A stretch of DNA of 64,000 nt from Thalassospira lucentensis (GTDB taxonomy: Bacteria > Pseudomonadota > Alphaproteobacteria > Rhodospirillales > Thalassospiraceae), in NCBI RefSeq assembly GCF_032921865.1, contig NZ_CP136684.1, forward strand, positions 1,098,501 through 1,162,500. Direction: 5' to 3'. The position numbers and the translations under genes are program-made. The notes beneath the pieces were generated by a model. The model saw only the letters and a program-made list of their open reading frames with translations, did not search any database and was not told where the DNA came from. This document shows positions 51,801 through 60,702 of this stretch, piece after piece. Position 1 is the first letter of the stretch; each line of letters begins with the position of its first letter.

Positions 51801-52754
51801 TCATTGTGCCGCAATGGCAGGCAGATCCGTTGAAATGTCGCCGATCACTGATCTGATCCGATTACGCAACCAGACCAGCCCCACATCCTTATCCGCCCAG
51901 ATCGGCCAGTTCATGGTCACCGGCGGAAAGTTCAGCGGAATAGGCATTTCACAGAACACCAGCCCAAATAACGGCGCATATTGTGCCGCAATCCTGCGCG
52001 GCACAGTCGCGACAATCGGAGCGTTCCGGGCAGCGGCAAGCAACGGCATGAAATCCGGCGCGGCCAGAACGACATCAAGATCAATGCCAATTGCGCGCAA
52101 GGCATCACCAACGCAGCCTTCGACATTTCCCGTCTGGGACAGGACCGCGTGGCGTGCGCCAAGGTATGTTTCGCGAGATAGCGGCAGTGTCAGCTTGCAC
52201 ATATCGGGGTTAAAGCAACAGGCCACACTGGATTCAAACAGCACTTCGCCAATCTGGCGGGATTCCTTGCATCCGATTGCCAGATCGATTTCCCCGGCAT
52301 TTAGCATCAGATCGACCGTCTCGACAGTGATCGAACGACTCACCAGACGCACACCGGGTGCGGTTGATTGCAAATGGTGCACCAATGCCGGCAACAGAAC
52401 CATTTCCATTTCGCCGGTGATACCGATCCGGAAAATGCGATCTGCCGTGTCCGGATCGAAACTGTCGGTCGACTGCAGCGCACTTTGTGCCTGTGTCAAT
52501 GCGGCCCGAACCGGTCCGGCCAATGCGCGCGCTTTTGCGGTTGGCTGCATTTTCTGTCCGACACGGACAAAAAGATCATCCTGCAACAGCATCCGGAGCG
52601 TTGATAAATTGTGGCTCATGGCGGACTGCCCAATCCGCAACTTTTCCGCAGATTTTGTGACACTTAGCTCTTGCATCATTGCGTCAAACGCAATCATGAG
52701 ATTGAGGTCAAATGACCTTAAATTGAAATGATCAATAGTATCCATGATCCGCAT
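51801..52754 (-). CDS. LysR-family regulator
   Basis: 317 residues (an ATG three codons later is also possible). N-terminal HTH of the NodD/SyrM type (LRSFDLNLMIAFDAMMQELSVTKSAEKLRIGQSAMSHNLSTLRM) and a substrate-binding domain. Divergent from the Tat-exported metallo-beta-lactamase-fold gene, starts 95 bp apart, so it probably controls that gene. The effector is unknown. Confidence 0.85.
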   Translation of the reverse strand: MRIMDTIDHFNLRSFDLNLMIAFDAMMQELSVTKSAEKLRIGQSAMSHNLSTLRMLLQDDLFVRVGQKMQPTAKARALAGPVRAALTQAQSALQSTDSFDPDTADRIFRIGITGEMEMVLLPALVHHLQSTAPGVRLVSRSITVETVDLMLNAGEIDLAIGCKESRQIGEVLFESSVACCFNPDMCKLTLPLSRETYLGARHAVLSQTGNVEGCVGDALRAIGIDLDVVLAAPDFMPLLAAARNAPIVATVPRRIAAQYAPLFGLVFCEMPIPLNFPPVTMNWPIWADKDVGLVWLRNRIRSVIGDISTDLPAIAAQ

Positions 52755-52849
52755 CGATTTGATTACTGACTGATTGGAATATAGCCTTTCTCTATCGCGT
52801 TACAAGCTGCCGGTTAAATCCCGGCATTTGATTGAGGGAGAATATTCTG

Positions 52850-53833
52850 ATGCTGTCACGCAGAGACATGCTTAAAGGTTCGCTTGCTGCCGCTGCCATC
52901 GGGGCGACGGCCAGCACCGTTTTTATTCCATTGCGCGCCGCGGCCAAGGCGCCACTGGTGGGCACACAGGCCCCCGGATATTACCGGCTGATGGTGGGCG
53001 ACGTCGAAGTTACCGCACTTTCGGATGGGACCGGGCAGTTCCCGCTTGCCGATCTGTATCTGAATACCAGCCCCGAACATGCGCGCACGGCCCTTGCCAA
53101 TGCATTTCAGGGAACCCCGACATCGACATCCGTGAATGCCTATCTTCTGAATTTCGGCGACCGTCTTGTTTTGCTTGATGCCGGGACCAGCGACCTGTTG
53201 GGACCGGAACTTGGTAAATTGCCGGCCAATATCATCGCGTCGGGCTATCACCCCGATCAGATCGATGATGTGGTGATTACCCACATTCACACCGATCATA
53301 GCGGTGGATTGATCATGAACGGCAAGAAAGCCTTCCCCAACGCCACGGTGCATGTACCGAAACTTGATGCCGAATACTGGCTGAGCACTGAAAACCGCGA
53401 CAAGGCGCCGGAAAGTGCCAAGCAGTATTTTGATCAGGCCGTCCTATCGACAAAGCTCTATAGCGAAAGCGGTACACTTTCGACTTACGAGGCCAATGCA
53501 TCACCCGTTCCGGGCCTGATCAATTCAACGCATCGTCCGGGTCATACACCGGGCCACAGTGCACTTTGGTTTGAAAGCAAAGGCGAAAAGTTCGTTTATT
53601 GGGGCGACATCACCCACGGCGATGTCATCCAGTTTGACGAACCGGGTGTCTCGATTGCGTTTGATGTCGATCCAGATCAGGCGATAACCACCCGCGAGGC
53701 TGCCTTTGCCGAAGCCGTATCAGAAAAATATCTGGTTGCCGGGTGCCATATCGCCTTCCCGGGTATTGGGCATGTCATCGAAGACAGCACGATGTTTGAC
53801 TGGGTGCCGATGAACTATCGCGCTGACGTCTGA
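52850..53833 (+). CDS. Tat-exported metallo-beta-lactamase-fold hydrolase
   Basis: 327 residues from the ATG at 52850 (GAGGGAG 9 nt upstream). The N terminus MLSRRDMLKGSLAAAAIGAT is a twin-arginine signal, so the folded enzyme is likely periplasmic. Zinc ligands are in THIHTDHSGG (HxHxDH), HRPGHTPGH and YWGDITHGD, with a later His in AGCHIAFPG. It resembles AHL-lactonase-like and other periplasmic MBL enzymes; the substrate cannot be read from sequence. It has its own terminator. Confidence 0.85.
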   Translation: MLSRRDMLKGSLAAAAIGATASTVFIPLRAAAKAPLVGTQAPGYYRLMVGDVEVTALSDGTGQFPLADLYLNTSPEHARTALANAFQGTPTSTSVNAYLLNFGDRLVLLDAGTSDLLGPELGKLPANIIASGYHPDQIDDVVITHIHTDHSGGLIMNGKKAFPNATVHVPKLDAEYWLSTENRDKAPESAKQYFDQAVLSTKLYSESGTLSTYEANASPVPGLINSTHRPGHTPGHSALWFESKGEKFVYWGDITHGDVIQFDEPGVSIAFDVDPDQAITTREAAFAEAVSEKYLVAGCHIAFPGIGHVIEDSTMFDWVPMNYRADV

Positions 53834-53870
53834 TCCGACTTCCCCGACCCGCGCTTAAGACGCCAGACGA

Positions 53871-53905
53871 AAAAAGGGCGACCTGCATCACGCAGGCCGC
53901 CCTTT
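53871..53905. terminator. Bidirectional terminator between the MBL-fold gene and puuD
   Basis: A 14-bp stem with one mismatch (AAAGGGCGACCTGC and its mate at 53892-53905) and a 5-nt loop, with A-run before and TTT after. Serves two converging genes. Confidence 0.8.
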
Positions 53906-53929
53906 GATTTCCTTTTTCGACAAAACCGG

Positions 53930-55126
53930 CTATTCCGGCATCCCGGCACGGATCCACTGCCCCAGTTGTACCCGTTCTTCGTCCGTCATTTCGGTCATGT
54001 TGCCAAGCGGCATGGCACGCCCGATAACGGACTGGGCCAGAACACGCTGCGCATTGGCTTTGACCTGCGCGATGTCATCAAACATTACGCCCATCGGCGC
54101 CTCGTCAAAGCCTTCATCGGTCGGGTTGGCAGAATGGCAGGCCGTGCAGCGGGTCTGAACAATCGCCAGCGCATGATCGCCGGTGATGATTTCCTGATCG
54201 GCCAGCTTGGCGGCATCGGGATCATAGGACGCAAACAGCGCCAGGATTGCCATGCCCACCGCAGCCGATGGCAGTTGCCATGCAATCGCCTTGCCGCGGC
54301 CCCCGGCATTACGCGTGTTAAAGAAATGGCGCACCAACCCACCAATGATCAGGATCAGGCCGACAATCAGCCACGACTGATCATGGGAAAACAGCATCGA
54401 ATAATGGTTGCTGATCATCATCAGCAAAACTGGAAGAGTCAGATAGTTGTTATGCGTGGATCGCTGCTTGGCCTGCAATCCCAATGCCGGATCGGGTTTT
54501 TCGCCCGCCATCAGGCTAGCGACGACCTTTTTCTGGTTGGGAATGATGATGCGAAACACGTTGGCGGCCATGATCGTGCCAATCATCGCACCGACATGAA
54601 TAAACGCCCCGCGACCGCTGAAGACATGGGTAAACAGATAACTCGCTGCCATGATCAGGATGAATAATGCAACCGCAAGCTTGCCGGTACTTTTACCAAT
54701 CGCACTTTTGCAGATGATGTCATAGATCACCCAACCGGCAAACAGGCTGGCAAGCCCGATCAGGATCGCATCCCATTTGCCAAGCGGCATGATATTCGGA
54801 TCGATCAGATAGCTTTCGGCACTCCAGTAATACATCGTCACCAGAAGCGCAAAACCGGTCAGCCAGGTAAAATAGGCTTCATATTTGAACCAGTGCAGTT
54901 CGGGCGGCATGGATTTCGGCGCGACCATCCATTTATTGACATGGTAAAACCCGCCGCCATGGACCATCCATGCCTCGCCATACACGCCCTCGTCCATGCC
55001 GGGACGCTTGCGCAGGCTCAGATCAAGCCAGACGAAGTAAAAGGATGAACCGATCCACGCGATACCGGTGATCAAATGCGCCCAGCGCAGGATCAGATTG
55101 ATCCAGTCCTGAAACAGAATATCCAC
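53930..55126 (-). CDS. puuD: Membrane-bound cytochrome-linked urate oxidase
   Basis: 398 residues from the GTG at 55126, chosen because GGAGG (55136-55140) sits 9 nt upstream; an ATG at 55198 would add 24 basic residues without a ribosome site. Eight to nine membrane segments form the urate hydroxylase domain (LILRWAHLITGIAWIGSSFYFVWLD, GGGFYHVNKW, LHWFKYEAYFTWLTGF). A C-terminal cytochrome c domain has CTACH (heme attachment) and the Met ligand in GRAMPLGNMTEMT. PuuD oxidises urate to 5-hydroxyisourate and passes electrons to the respiratory chain. A divergent LysR gene faces it. No other urate-pathway genes are seen. Confidence 0.9.
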   Translation of the reverse strand: MDILFQDWINLILRWAHLITGIAWIGSSFYFVWLDLSLRKRPGMDEGVYGEAWMVHGGGFYHVNKWMVAPKSMPPELHWFKYEAYFTWLTGFALLVTMYYWSAESYLIDPNIMPLGKWDAILIGLASLFAGWVIYDIICKSAIGKSTGKLAVALFILIMAASYLFTHVFSGRGAFIHVGAMIGTIMAANVFRIIIPNQKKVVASLMAGEKPDPALGLQAKQRSTHNNYLTLPVLLMMISNHYSMLFSHDQSWLIVGLILIIGGLVRHFFNTRNAGGRGKAIAWQLPSAAVGMAILALFASYDPDAAKLADQEIITGDHALAIVQTRCTACHSANPTDEGFDEAPMGVMFDDIAQVKANAQRVLAQSVIGRAMPLGNMTEMTDEERVQLGQWIRAGMPE

Positions 55127-55387
55127 CCGTTGAAACCTCCGTCTTGCAGGACGTCTCTCATACTGCCCTGCTGTCCCCTTGCCGGTTATGCGATACATCT
55201 GACCACATTGATCCGGAATTATTCCAATCAGAGTCCTAACATAGCGTATCCGGGCGCTCTATTATTAAGGGCAGGTGCATAATCGAAATGACTTTCAAGT
55301 TATTTTTTAAAATGGCACAGTGACCGTCAGGATTTGGAAGAATACAAATTCAGAAAATAAAAAAGCTGTATCAGGAGCCCGCAACCC

Positions 55388-56299
55388 ATGTCCGACTTTG
55401 AGGACATTCAGATTTTTGTCCGCGTAGCCGAGCTTGGAAACCTGTCTGCTGCCGGGCGCGAATTGCGCCATTCGGCGGCGGTTGTTTCAAACCGGATTGC
55501 ACGCCTTGAAGAACGGCTGGGTGTCAGGCTTTTGAACCGCACCACACGCCGGGTGAACCTTACCACCGAAGGCGATGTATATTACCGGCACTGCCTGCGC
55601 ATTCTGGCCGAAATGCAGGAAGCCGAAAACGCCATCGCCAACCAGAAAAACACCACGCGCGGCCCGGTAACGCTGACCTGCCCGATTGCGTTTGGCAATA
55701 AATATGTCGCACCGATCATCCCGAAATTTGTCGAGAAGAACCCCGATGTACAGGTCAGACTGCACCTTTCCGACCGTTTGCTTGACCTGCTTCAGGACAA
55801 GGTCGACCTTGCCATTCGCATTGCCGAGTTAAAGGAAAGCTCGCTGATCGTGCGCAAGCTTGCGGCCAACAAACGCATGCTGGTGGCAAGCCCGGCCTAT
55901 CTGAAAAGGCATGGTATCCCCATCGCACCCGGTGATTTACTGCACCATAACTGCCTGTTGCTGCGATTTCCGGGATCACGTCAATATCAATGGACCCTGC
56001 TCGGCTCACAGGAAGAAGGCCCGGTGACCCTGTCGGTTTCGGGATCCATGGATTCAGACAATGGCGAAGTCCTGACCCGCTGGTGCCTTGACGGGCATGG
56101 CATCGCCCTTAAATCCTACTGGGAAGTCGGCGAATATATCCGCAACGGCCAGCTTCAGGTGGTTCTGCCCGATTACACGCCCCCAGCCCATGCGGTTTAC
56201 GCGCTTTATCCCGAAAACCGTTACCTGCCGACACGCGTACGTGCCTTTGTCGATTTTCTGGTAGGCGAGTTTGGCGGAACACCGCCATGGGAGCATTAA
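55388..56299 (+). CDS. LysR-family regulator divergent from puuD
   Basis: 303 residues. HTH (about 1-60; NLSAAGRELRHSAAVVSNRIARLEERLGVRLLNRTTRRV) and a CrgA-like substrate-binding domain (VDLAIRIAELKESSLIVRKL, LVASPAYLKRHG). The 261-bp gap to puuD is the expected place for a shared operator; none was identified. A purine-responsive role is inference. Confidence 0.85.
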   Translation: MSDFEDIQIFVRVAELGNLSAAGRELRHSAAVVSNRIARLEERLGVRLLNRTTRRVNLTTEGDVYYRHCLRILAEMQEAENAIANQKNTTRGPVTLTCPIAFGNKYVAPIIPKFVEKNPDVQVRLHLSDRLLDLLQDKVDLAIRIAELKESSLIVRKLAANKRMLVASPAYLKRHGIPIAPGDLLHHNCLLLRFPGSRQYQWTLLGSQEEGPVTLSVSGSMDSDNGEVLTRWCLDGHGIALKSYWEVGEYIRNGQLQVVLPDYTPPAHAVYALYPENRYLPTRVRAFVDFLVGEFGGTPPWEH

Positions 56300-56302
56300 A
56301 GG

Positions 56303-57121
56303 ATGGCAAGTGGTTATTGGCTTAATCTTCCAGTTATGGGGTACGGCGAATGGACGGACCGGGAGCAGGTTATTTGGATTAACTTTAAGGAGTTCACAAT
56401 ACTTCCCCTTAAGAAAGACAATCAGGCGTCCATTCACATAGACCTCAACAATCAGAAAATTCAGATGAGCGATGCCATTACATTAACGAACACTTTCCTC
56501 AGCCATTTGAGCTGGTGCTCAGGGCAAGCCTATTGAACAACAAGCGGTTCTTCGGGAAGTGCTGTTAAGATTTCTCAATTTGACCGGGAGCAACGCATGC
56601 TTTTCTCAGGATGTCTTGGTGGATTTCCTGACTGCTTTGAACTAACAACTGATCCAGTTGTAGCAAATGCACTTGCTTTTTACCGGCACGGAAAATCGGC
56701 AGAACGGTACTCCTTAGCGGATTCCTGCTTATCCTATTACAAAATATTAGAAATCATTAAAAGGCGGGAAGGAACAGACAATTTAGACCAAATAATTAAT
56801 CAAAAAATACCCTATATGACCAATCTAAACAAACGGTGCATGGCCTTCATTGAAGACAAGTCATCTCAAAAAGGTATCAGCATATCCAAATTCTTATTCA
56901 AAGAAGTTCGAAACCAAGCAGCACATTACTTCGAAGACTCTTCAATCAATTTAGATAACGAAGATGAAAATGAGCTTTTCAAATATGCCGTCAATCCAAT
57001 GCACGATCTAGCTCGTTGTGTAATCAAAGAAACGTTGAACACCGACGATTATATTTATGCGTTTTCATATCACAAGAACTCACTGAAATTCTTTGAAGAA
57101 CAAGAAAAAGGCAATTATTAG
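56303..57121 (+). pseudogene. MauJ-like family gene interrupted by an in-frame TGA
   Basis: Two open segments in the same frame, 56303-56533 and 56537-57118, are separated only by TGA at 56534-56536. Read through, they give one 272-codon protein starting ASGYWLNLPVMGYGEWTDREQ and continuing past the stop with TTSGSSGSAVKISQFDREQR. The N-terminal pattern resembles MauJ-like proteins; the role of this family is unclear and no methylamine genes are here. The second half is AT-rich and N/K/D-rich, unlike its neighbours, suggesting transfer. GGGAG from the end of the LysR gene precedes the ATG. It may be a pseudogene, or the halves may be made separately (ATG at 56597); recoding is a remote option. 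Confidence 0.6.
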
Positions 57122-57130
57122 AGATTTTTC

Positions 57131-58168
57131 TTATCCCTTAATTTCCTGCAAGTAGCCTCCCAAAACAGCCGCGACATTGAACCCGATGACGTCATGGGCA
57201 TAACCACCTTCCATGACAAAGACGGTTTTCAATCCCAATCGCCCGATCATTTGTCCGATCCGTTTGAAATCATCGGTTTGCAGTCTGAAATCGCACAGCG
57301 TTTCGGCCTCATGGGCATCAACGCCAAGGGCGATCACCAGGGCTTCGGGCTGCCATGTGATGATTTTCTGAATGGCCTTTGAAAAACCTTGTGACCACGG
57401 CCCAAAATCCGATCCGCCGGGAAGCACGATATTCAGGTTCGCCCCCTGCCCGCCCAGACGACCGGTTTCGTTTTCATAGCCCATGAAGAACGGAAACTGG
57501 TGTTTCGGGTCGGCATGAATCGAGACAGTCAGAACATCACCACGGTCATAGAAAATATCCTGCGTTCCGTTGCCATGATGGTAATCGATATCAAGTATCG
57601 CAACCTTTCTAGCACCCTTGGCAATCATCTGCTGGGCAGCAATGGCCGAGTTATTGAGGAAACAATATCCGCCATAACGATTGGCATGCGCATGATGTCC
57701 CGGCGGGCGGGTCAGGGCAAAGGATGCCTCGCCATCGTTCCAGACAGCATCGGCCGCCGATACCACTGTTTGCGCGCCCCAATAGGCCGCCTTCCACGTT
57801 CCCTTGGTAATCGGGGTATCGGATGAAATGGCATATTGCCCAAGACGCGCGCTGATATGGACGGGTTTGCCGCCTGAAAATCCGGCCGTTGGCCAGACAT
57901 AGGGAAAAGCGTCGTGGTCGTTGCCCGCCGCATTCCAGTCCGCCCATGCGTTTTCAAGAAAGGCCAGATAATCCGCATCATGAATTGAGGCAATCGGTGC
58001 CATGCCGTGATCGGCCGGATCAACAAGTTGCGCCTGCACCGAGTGGGCCACCGCATCACGGATAATTGCCATACGGCGGGAATTTTCAAAGCATGGAATC
58101 AAACGCCCATGGTGCATTTCACCATTCCCGTCATGGGCATCGTGGCGGGAATTAAAAAACACACGCAT
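57131..58168 (-). CDS. Acetylpolyamine amidohydrolase / class II HDAC-like deacetylase
   Basis: 345 residues from the ATG at 58168 (AAGGAAG upstream). Arginase/deacetylase fold with the zinc and charge-relay motifs LTRPPGHHAHANRYGGYCFLNN (catalytic His pair), ILDIDYHHGNGTQDIFY (Asp/His zinc ligands) and ALGVDAHEAETLCDF, plus VFVMEGGY. The N terminus with HDGNGEMHHGRLIPCFENSRR is typical of bacterial acetylpolyamine amidohydrolases. Likely role: removing acetyl groups from polyamines or related amides to allow their catabolism. The exact substrate is not proven. Confidence 0.88.
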   Translation of the reverse strand: MRVFFNSRHDAHDGNGEMHHGRLIPCFENSRRMAIIRDAVAHSVQAQLVDPADHGMAPIASIHDADYLAFLENAWADWNAAGNDHDAFPYVWPTAGFSGGKPVHISARLGQYAISSDTPITKGTWKAAYWGAQTVVSAADAVWNDGEASFALTRPPGHHAHANRYGGYCFLNNSAIAAQQMIAKGARKVAILDIDYHHGNGTQDIFYDRGDVLTVSIHADPKHQFPFFMGYENETGRLGGQGANLNIVLPGGSDFGPWSQGFSKAIQKIITWQPEALVIALGVDAHEAETLCDFRLQTDDFKRIGQMIGRLGLKTVFVMEGGYAHDVIGFNVAAVLGGYLQEIKG

Positions 58169-58192
58169 GACTGACTTCCTTTCCGGCAAAGG

Positions 58193-58219
58193 CGATAAGG
58201 GGCATCTATCCCCTTATCG
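58193..58219 (-). terminator. Hairpin between the chemoreceptor and deacetylase genes
   Basis: A perfect 10-bp inverted repeat CGATAAGGGG/CCCCTTATCG with a 7-nt loop, 25 bp past the chemoreceptor stop. Only CCTTT follows on the minus strand, so termination is likely but not certain. Confidence 0.55.
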
Positions 58220-58243
58220 TAGCAGAAAGTTCTTAACAGGTAG

Positions 58244-59419
58244 CTATTTGCGCGCGGTGCTGTATAGCAGTTCGGCGATGGTTTCAAGGAACCCGCCAAG
58301 CTGTTTGCGCAGATTTTCAGACTCCCGCGCCAGTTTGCCCGCCATATCACGCGTGGTATCGGCAGCCTCGCCCGTCTGACCGGCCATTTCGGAAACCACG
58401 GTGATATTGTCGGTGACTTCCTGTGCGCCGCTGGATGCCTGTTCGACATTGCGTGTGATGTTCGATGACAGTGCCGTCTGGGTTTCGACATTGTTCGAAA
58501 TCAGGTCCGAACGGGCGGCCAGATCATCAATGACAGATGCAATTTCGCGGATCGAATTAACCGACGCTTCGATCGCATTCTGGATATCCTGAACTTTTTC
58601 CTCAATCGATTCAGTGGCCTTGCTGGTCTGGTTGGCCAGTCCCTTGACCTCGTTGGCGACAACAGCAAAGCCCTTGCCTGCTTCACCAGCACGGGCAGCT
58701 TCGATAGTGGCATTCAATGCCAGAAGGTTGGTCTGCGCAGCAATATCGCGGATAAAACTGACGACTTCTACGATTTCGCCTGCGGCGGCTTCGAGCTGAC
58801 CAATCCGGCCATCGGTTTCCTGCGCCAGACCATTGGCGCGATGGGCAATTTCAACCGATTCACGGGCCTGATCGGCAACGGTGCGGATCGACTGGTTCAA
58901 TTCTTCGGATGCCTCGGAAACGCCCGAAACATTGGCGGCAGTCTGGCGGGCCGCAGCAGCAACGTTGGTCGAACGCGAACTGGTTTCGTGCGCAATGCGG
59001 TTGGCATCACCCGATGCGTTTGAAAGTGCACCTGCGGCTTCGGCAATCTGATCAACAGCCTCGAACGAACCGCTTTTGAATTCTTCGATGATGGTGTTAA
59101 AGCCGGTAAGCTTCTTTTCAATCGACGAAGTTGCCGCATTGATTTTCTGCGCCGACGTCAGATAGGCACCGACCAATCCGGTTTCGACAATCCTGCGATA
59201 ATAACGGTTTTCAGAAACCGCGCCCATGGATGCCGCACTTTCCCGCAGGAAGGCGTCATTGCGGTCGATCAGCCTGTTGATCGCGATGAAAAGTTCGCGC
59301 ATGTCGGGATGACTGTCGACATTGGTAATGCGTGCTTCGTAATCACCCTCCGCCGCGGCAAGAACAACGTCCAGTGCCTTTTTGATCCCCGATTTGCTGG
59401 AACCACCAAATAGCGACAT
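58244..59419 (-). CDS. Soluble methyl-accepting chemotaxis protein
   Basis: 391 residues from the ATG at 59419 (GAGG 8 nt upstream). No membrane segment or periplasmic domain is present. The N-terminal 110 residues are a HAMP/linker-like helical region ([25 protein letters not shown]), followed by a coiled-coil signalling domain with the hairpin tip [38 protein letters not shown], where CheA and CheW dock. It signals from the cytoplasm. It lies 26 bp downstream of a PAS protein gene, the likely sensory partner. Confidence 0.92.
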   Translation of the reverse strand: MSLFGGSSKSGIKKALDVVLAAAEGDYEARITNVDSHPDMRELFIAINRLIDRNDAFLRESAASMGAVSENRYYRRIVETGLVGAYLTSAQKINAATSSIEKKLTGFNTIIEEFKSGSFEAVDQIAEAAGALSNASGDANRIAHETSSRSTNVAAAARQTAANVSGVSEASEELNQSIRTVADQARESVEIAHRANGLAQETDGRIGQLEAAAGEIVEVVSFIRDIAAQTNLLALNATIEAARAGEAGKGFAVVANEVKGLANQTSKATESIEEKVQDIQNAIEASVNSIREIASVIDDLAARSDLISNNVETQTALSSNITRNVEQASSGAQEVTDNITVVSEMAGQTGEAADTTRDMAGKLARESENLRKQLGGFLETIAELLYSTARK

Positions 59420-59445
59420 TTTGAAACCTCGAATTAGCAATCAGC

Positions 59446-59979
59446 CTAAAGGCTTTGAATGAATTTGTCGTATGCCAGACCGGCATCTGAAAGCTTTTGC
59501 GCCAGCGCCTTACCAGCCGCAATCATGCCGTCCTTGCGGTTGGCAGTGCTTTCTTCGATCTGGCGGAGTTCCGCGTAAAGCGGGATGATCTTATCCTTGA
59601 GGACTTTCGGATCAGCCACCCGACGGTTCGAATGGTAGCCAATAATTTTGCCATTCGCGTCAAGACTGGGCGTGATATGCGCATATACCCAGTAGTGATC
59701 GCCGTTCTTTGACATGTTCACGACATAGGCGAAAATCTCGTGACCAGCAGCGATTTCATCCCAAAGCAACTTGAAAACGCAGCGCGGCATGTCGGGATGA
59801 CGAATGATCGAATGGGGCTGGCCCAGAACTTCCTTTTCACGGTAGTCGGAAAGACGCAGAAAAACCTCGTTGGCATAGGTAATCCGGCCCTTAAGGTCCG
59901 TTTTACTGACAATCAGTTCTTCAGGCTTGAAATGGCGTTCCTTGCCGGTTGGCTTGGACCTGACTAGCGTTTCGCTCAC
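59446..59979 (-). CDS. Aer-type PAS domain protein
   Basis: 177 residues from a GTG at 59979 (GGGGA 7 nt upstream); an ATG at 60039 would add 20 residues. The PAS core matches aerotaxis-receptor PAS domains: IVSKTDLKGRITYANEVFLRLSDY, VLGQPHSIIRHPDMPRCVFKLLWDEI, and NMSKNGDHYWVYAHITPSLD. In Aer this fold binds FAD and senses redox state. The C-terminal 50 residues are helical and could dock on the adjacent soluble chemoreceptor, giving a split Aer-like sensor (inference). Confidence 0.88.
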   Translation of the reverse strand: MSETLVRSKPTGKERHFKPEELIVSKTDLKGRITYANEVFLRLSDYREKEVLGQPHSIIRHPDMPRCVFKLLWDEIAAGHEIFAYVVNMSKNGDHYWVYAHITPSLDANGKIIGYHSNRRVADPKVLKDKIIPLYAELRQIEESTANRKDGMIAAGKALAQKLSDAGLAYDKFIQSL

Positions 59980-60042
59980 GTTTCTGTCCCCGATTTTCTG
60001 TCCGATAACCTGCCATTGTAGATCACAGCAGTTTTGCATGTC

Positions 60043-60067
60043 CGGATATCATGTAACGATATATCCG
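60043..60067. promoter_or_regulatory. Inverted repeat CGGATAT-N11-ATATCCG in a divergent promoter region
   Basis: A perfect 7-bp inverted repeat lies in the AT-rich gap between the PAS gene (minus) and the small hypothetical gene (plus). It could be an operator for either. The rest of 60068-60247 shows no gene. Confidence 0.35.
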
Positions 60068-60247
60068 CGAATGATAAATGTAAAATATCCATGTGATACA
60101 TAGACTAAGCGTGATGATAAAAATTAGATAAATATAATTGGCCATAGCGCTCCCGACATACAATAGCGGCGCCGGTCAGCGATCATGCCTTGTCAGATGT
60201 TCATGCTTTTGATTTTCTGATTATGGTGACGTTTGCAGGGAAGCAGC

Positions 60248-60631
60248 ATGGCACAAGATCTTCGGGACTTTCCATTTCGCGTGGTCATCCATGAAAAGCA
60301 CTCCGCCCAAGGGGTGCTTGACTGGCTGGACAAGAATATACGCAGCGACAGATGGACCATGGGCATTCGCAATATCGAACTGCCGCGTGCGACTCAATCC
60401 GCCCCCATCGTCGACATGGTGATCTATTTTGCCCGTCGGGAGGATATGGAGCTTTTCCGTGAACGCTGGGCTGGCAAGACGCGCGAACATAAGGTCAAAC
60501 TGAAATTCTGGCGCGCCGCGCTCTATGCCCTGCTGCACCCGAAAATGGAAATGATCGCCTACGAAAAAATCGACGACAGCCCGAAACGCATCCGCCCGGG
60601 GGATCCGGAAACAAGCATCAAGAAGCCCTGA
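60248..60631 (+). CDS. Hypothetical protein, 127 residues
   Basis: Start ATG at 60248 with AGGGAAG about 5 nt upstream. A soluble, charged protein (MAQDLRDFPFRVVIHEKHSAQGVLDWLDKNI...) with no signal peptide, membrane segment or motif I recognise. An R/K-rich region (REDMELFRERWAGKTREHKVKLKFW) lies in the middle. Followed by a terminator, so it is a single-gene unit. The clean start and terminator support it being real. Confidence 0.7.
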   Translation: MAQDLRDFPFRVVIHEKHSAQGVLDWLDKNIRSDRWTMGIRNIELPRATQSAPIVDMVIYFARREDMELFRERWAGKTREHKVKLKFWRAALYALLHPKMEMIAYEKIDDSPKRIRPGDPETSIKKP

Positions 60632-60637
60632 AACGAA

Positions 60638-60666
60638 ACAACCCCGCATCTGGTATGCGGGGTTGT
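60638..60666. terminator. Bidirectional terminator between the small hypothetical gene and the BMP gene
   Basis: A perfect 12-bp stem ACAACCCCGCAT/ATGCGGGGTTGT with a 5-nt loop. The outer arms extend with one bulge. Confidence 0.75.
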
Positions 60667-60702
60667 TCGTCGTGCTGCCCTCAAGAGGCTTGCAGATCGT
60701 GA

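Noticed and set aside
56534-56600. Considered a selenocysteine insertion element after the in-frame TGA
   Set aside because: Only a short imperfect hairpin (4 plus 3 pairs around a mismatch) is present, and the family is not known for selenocysteine.
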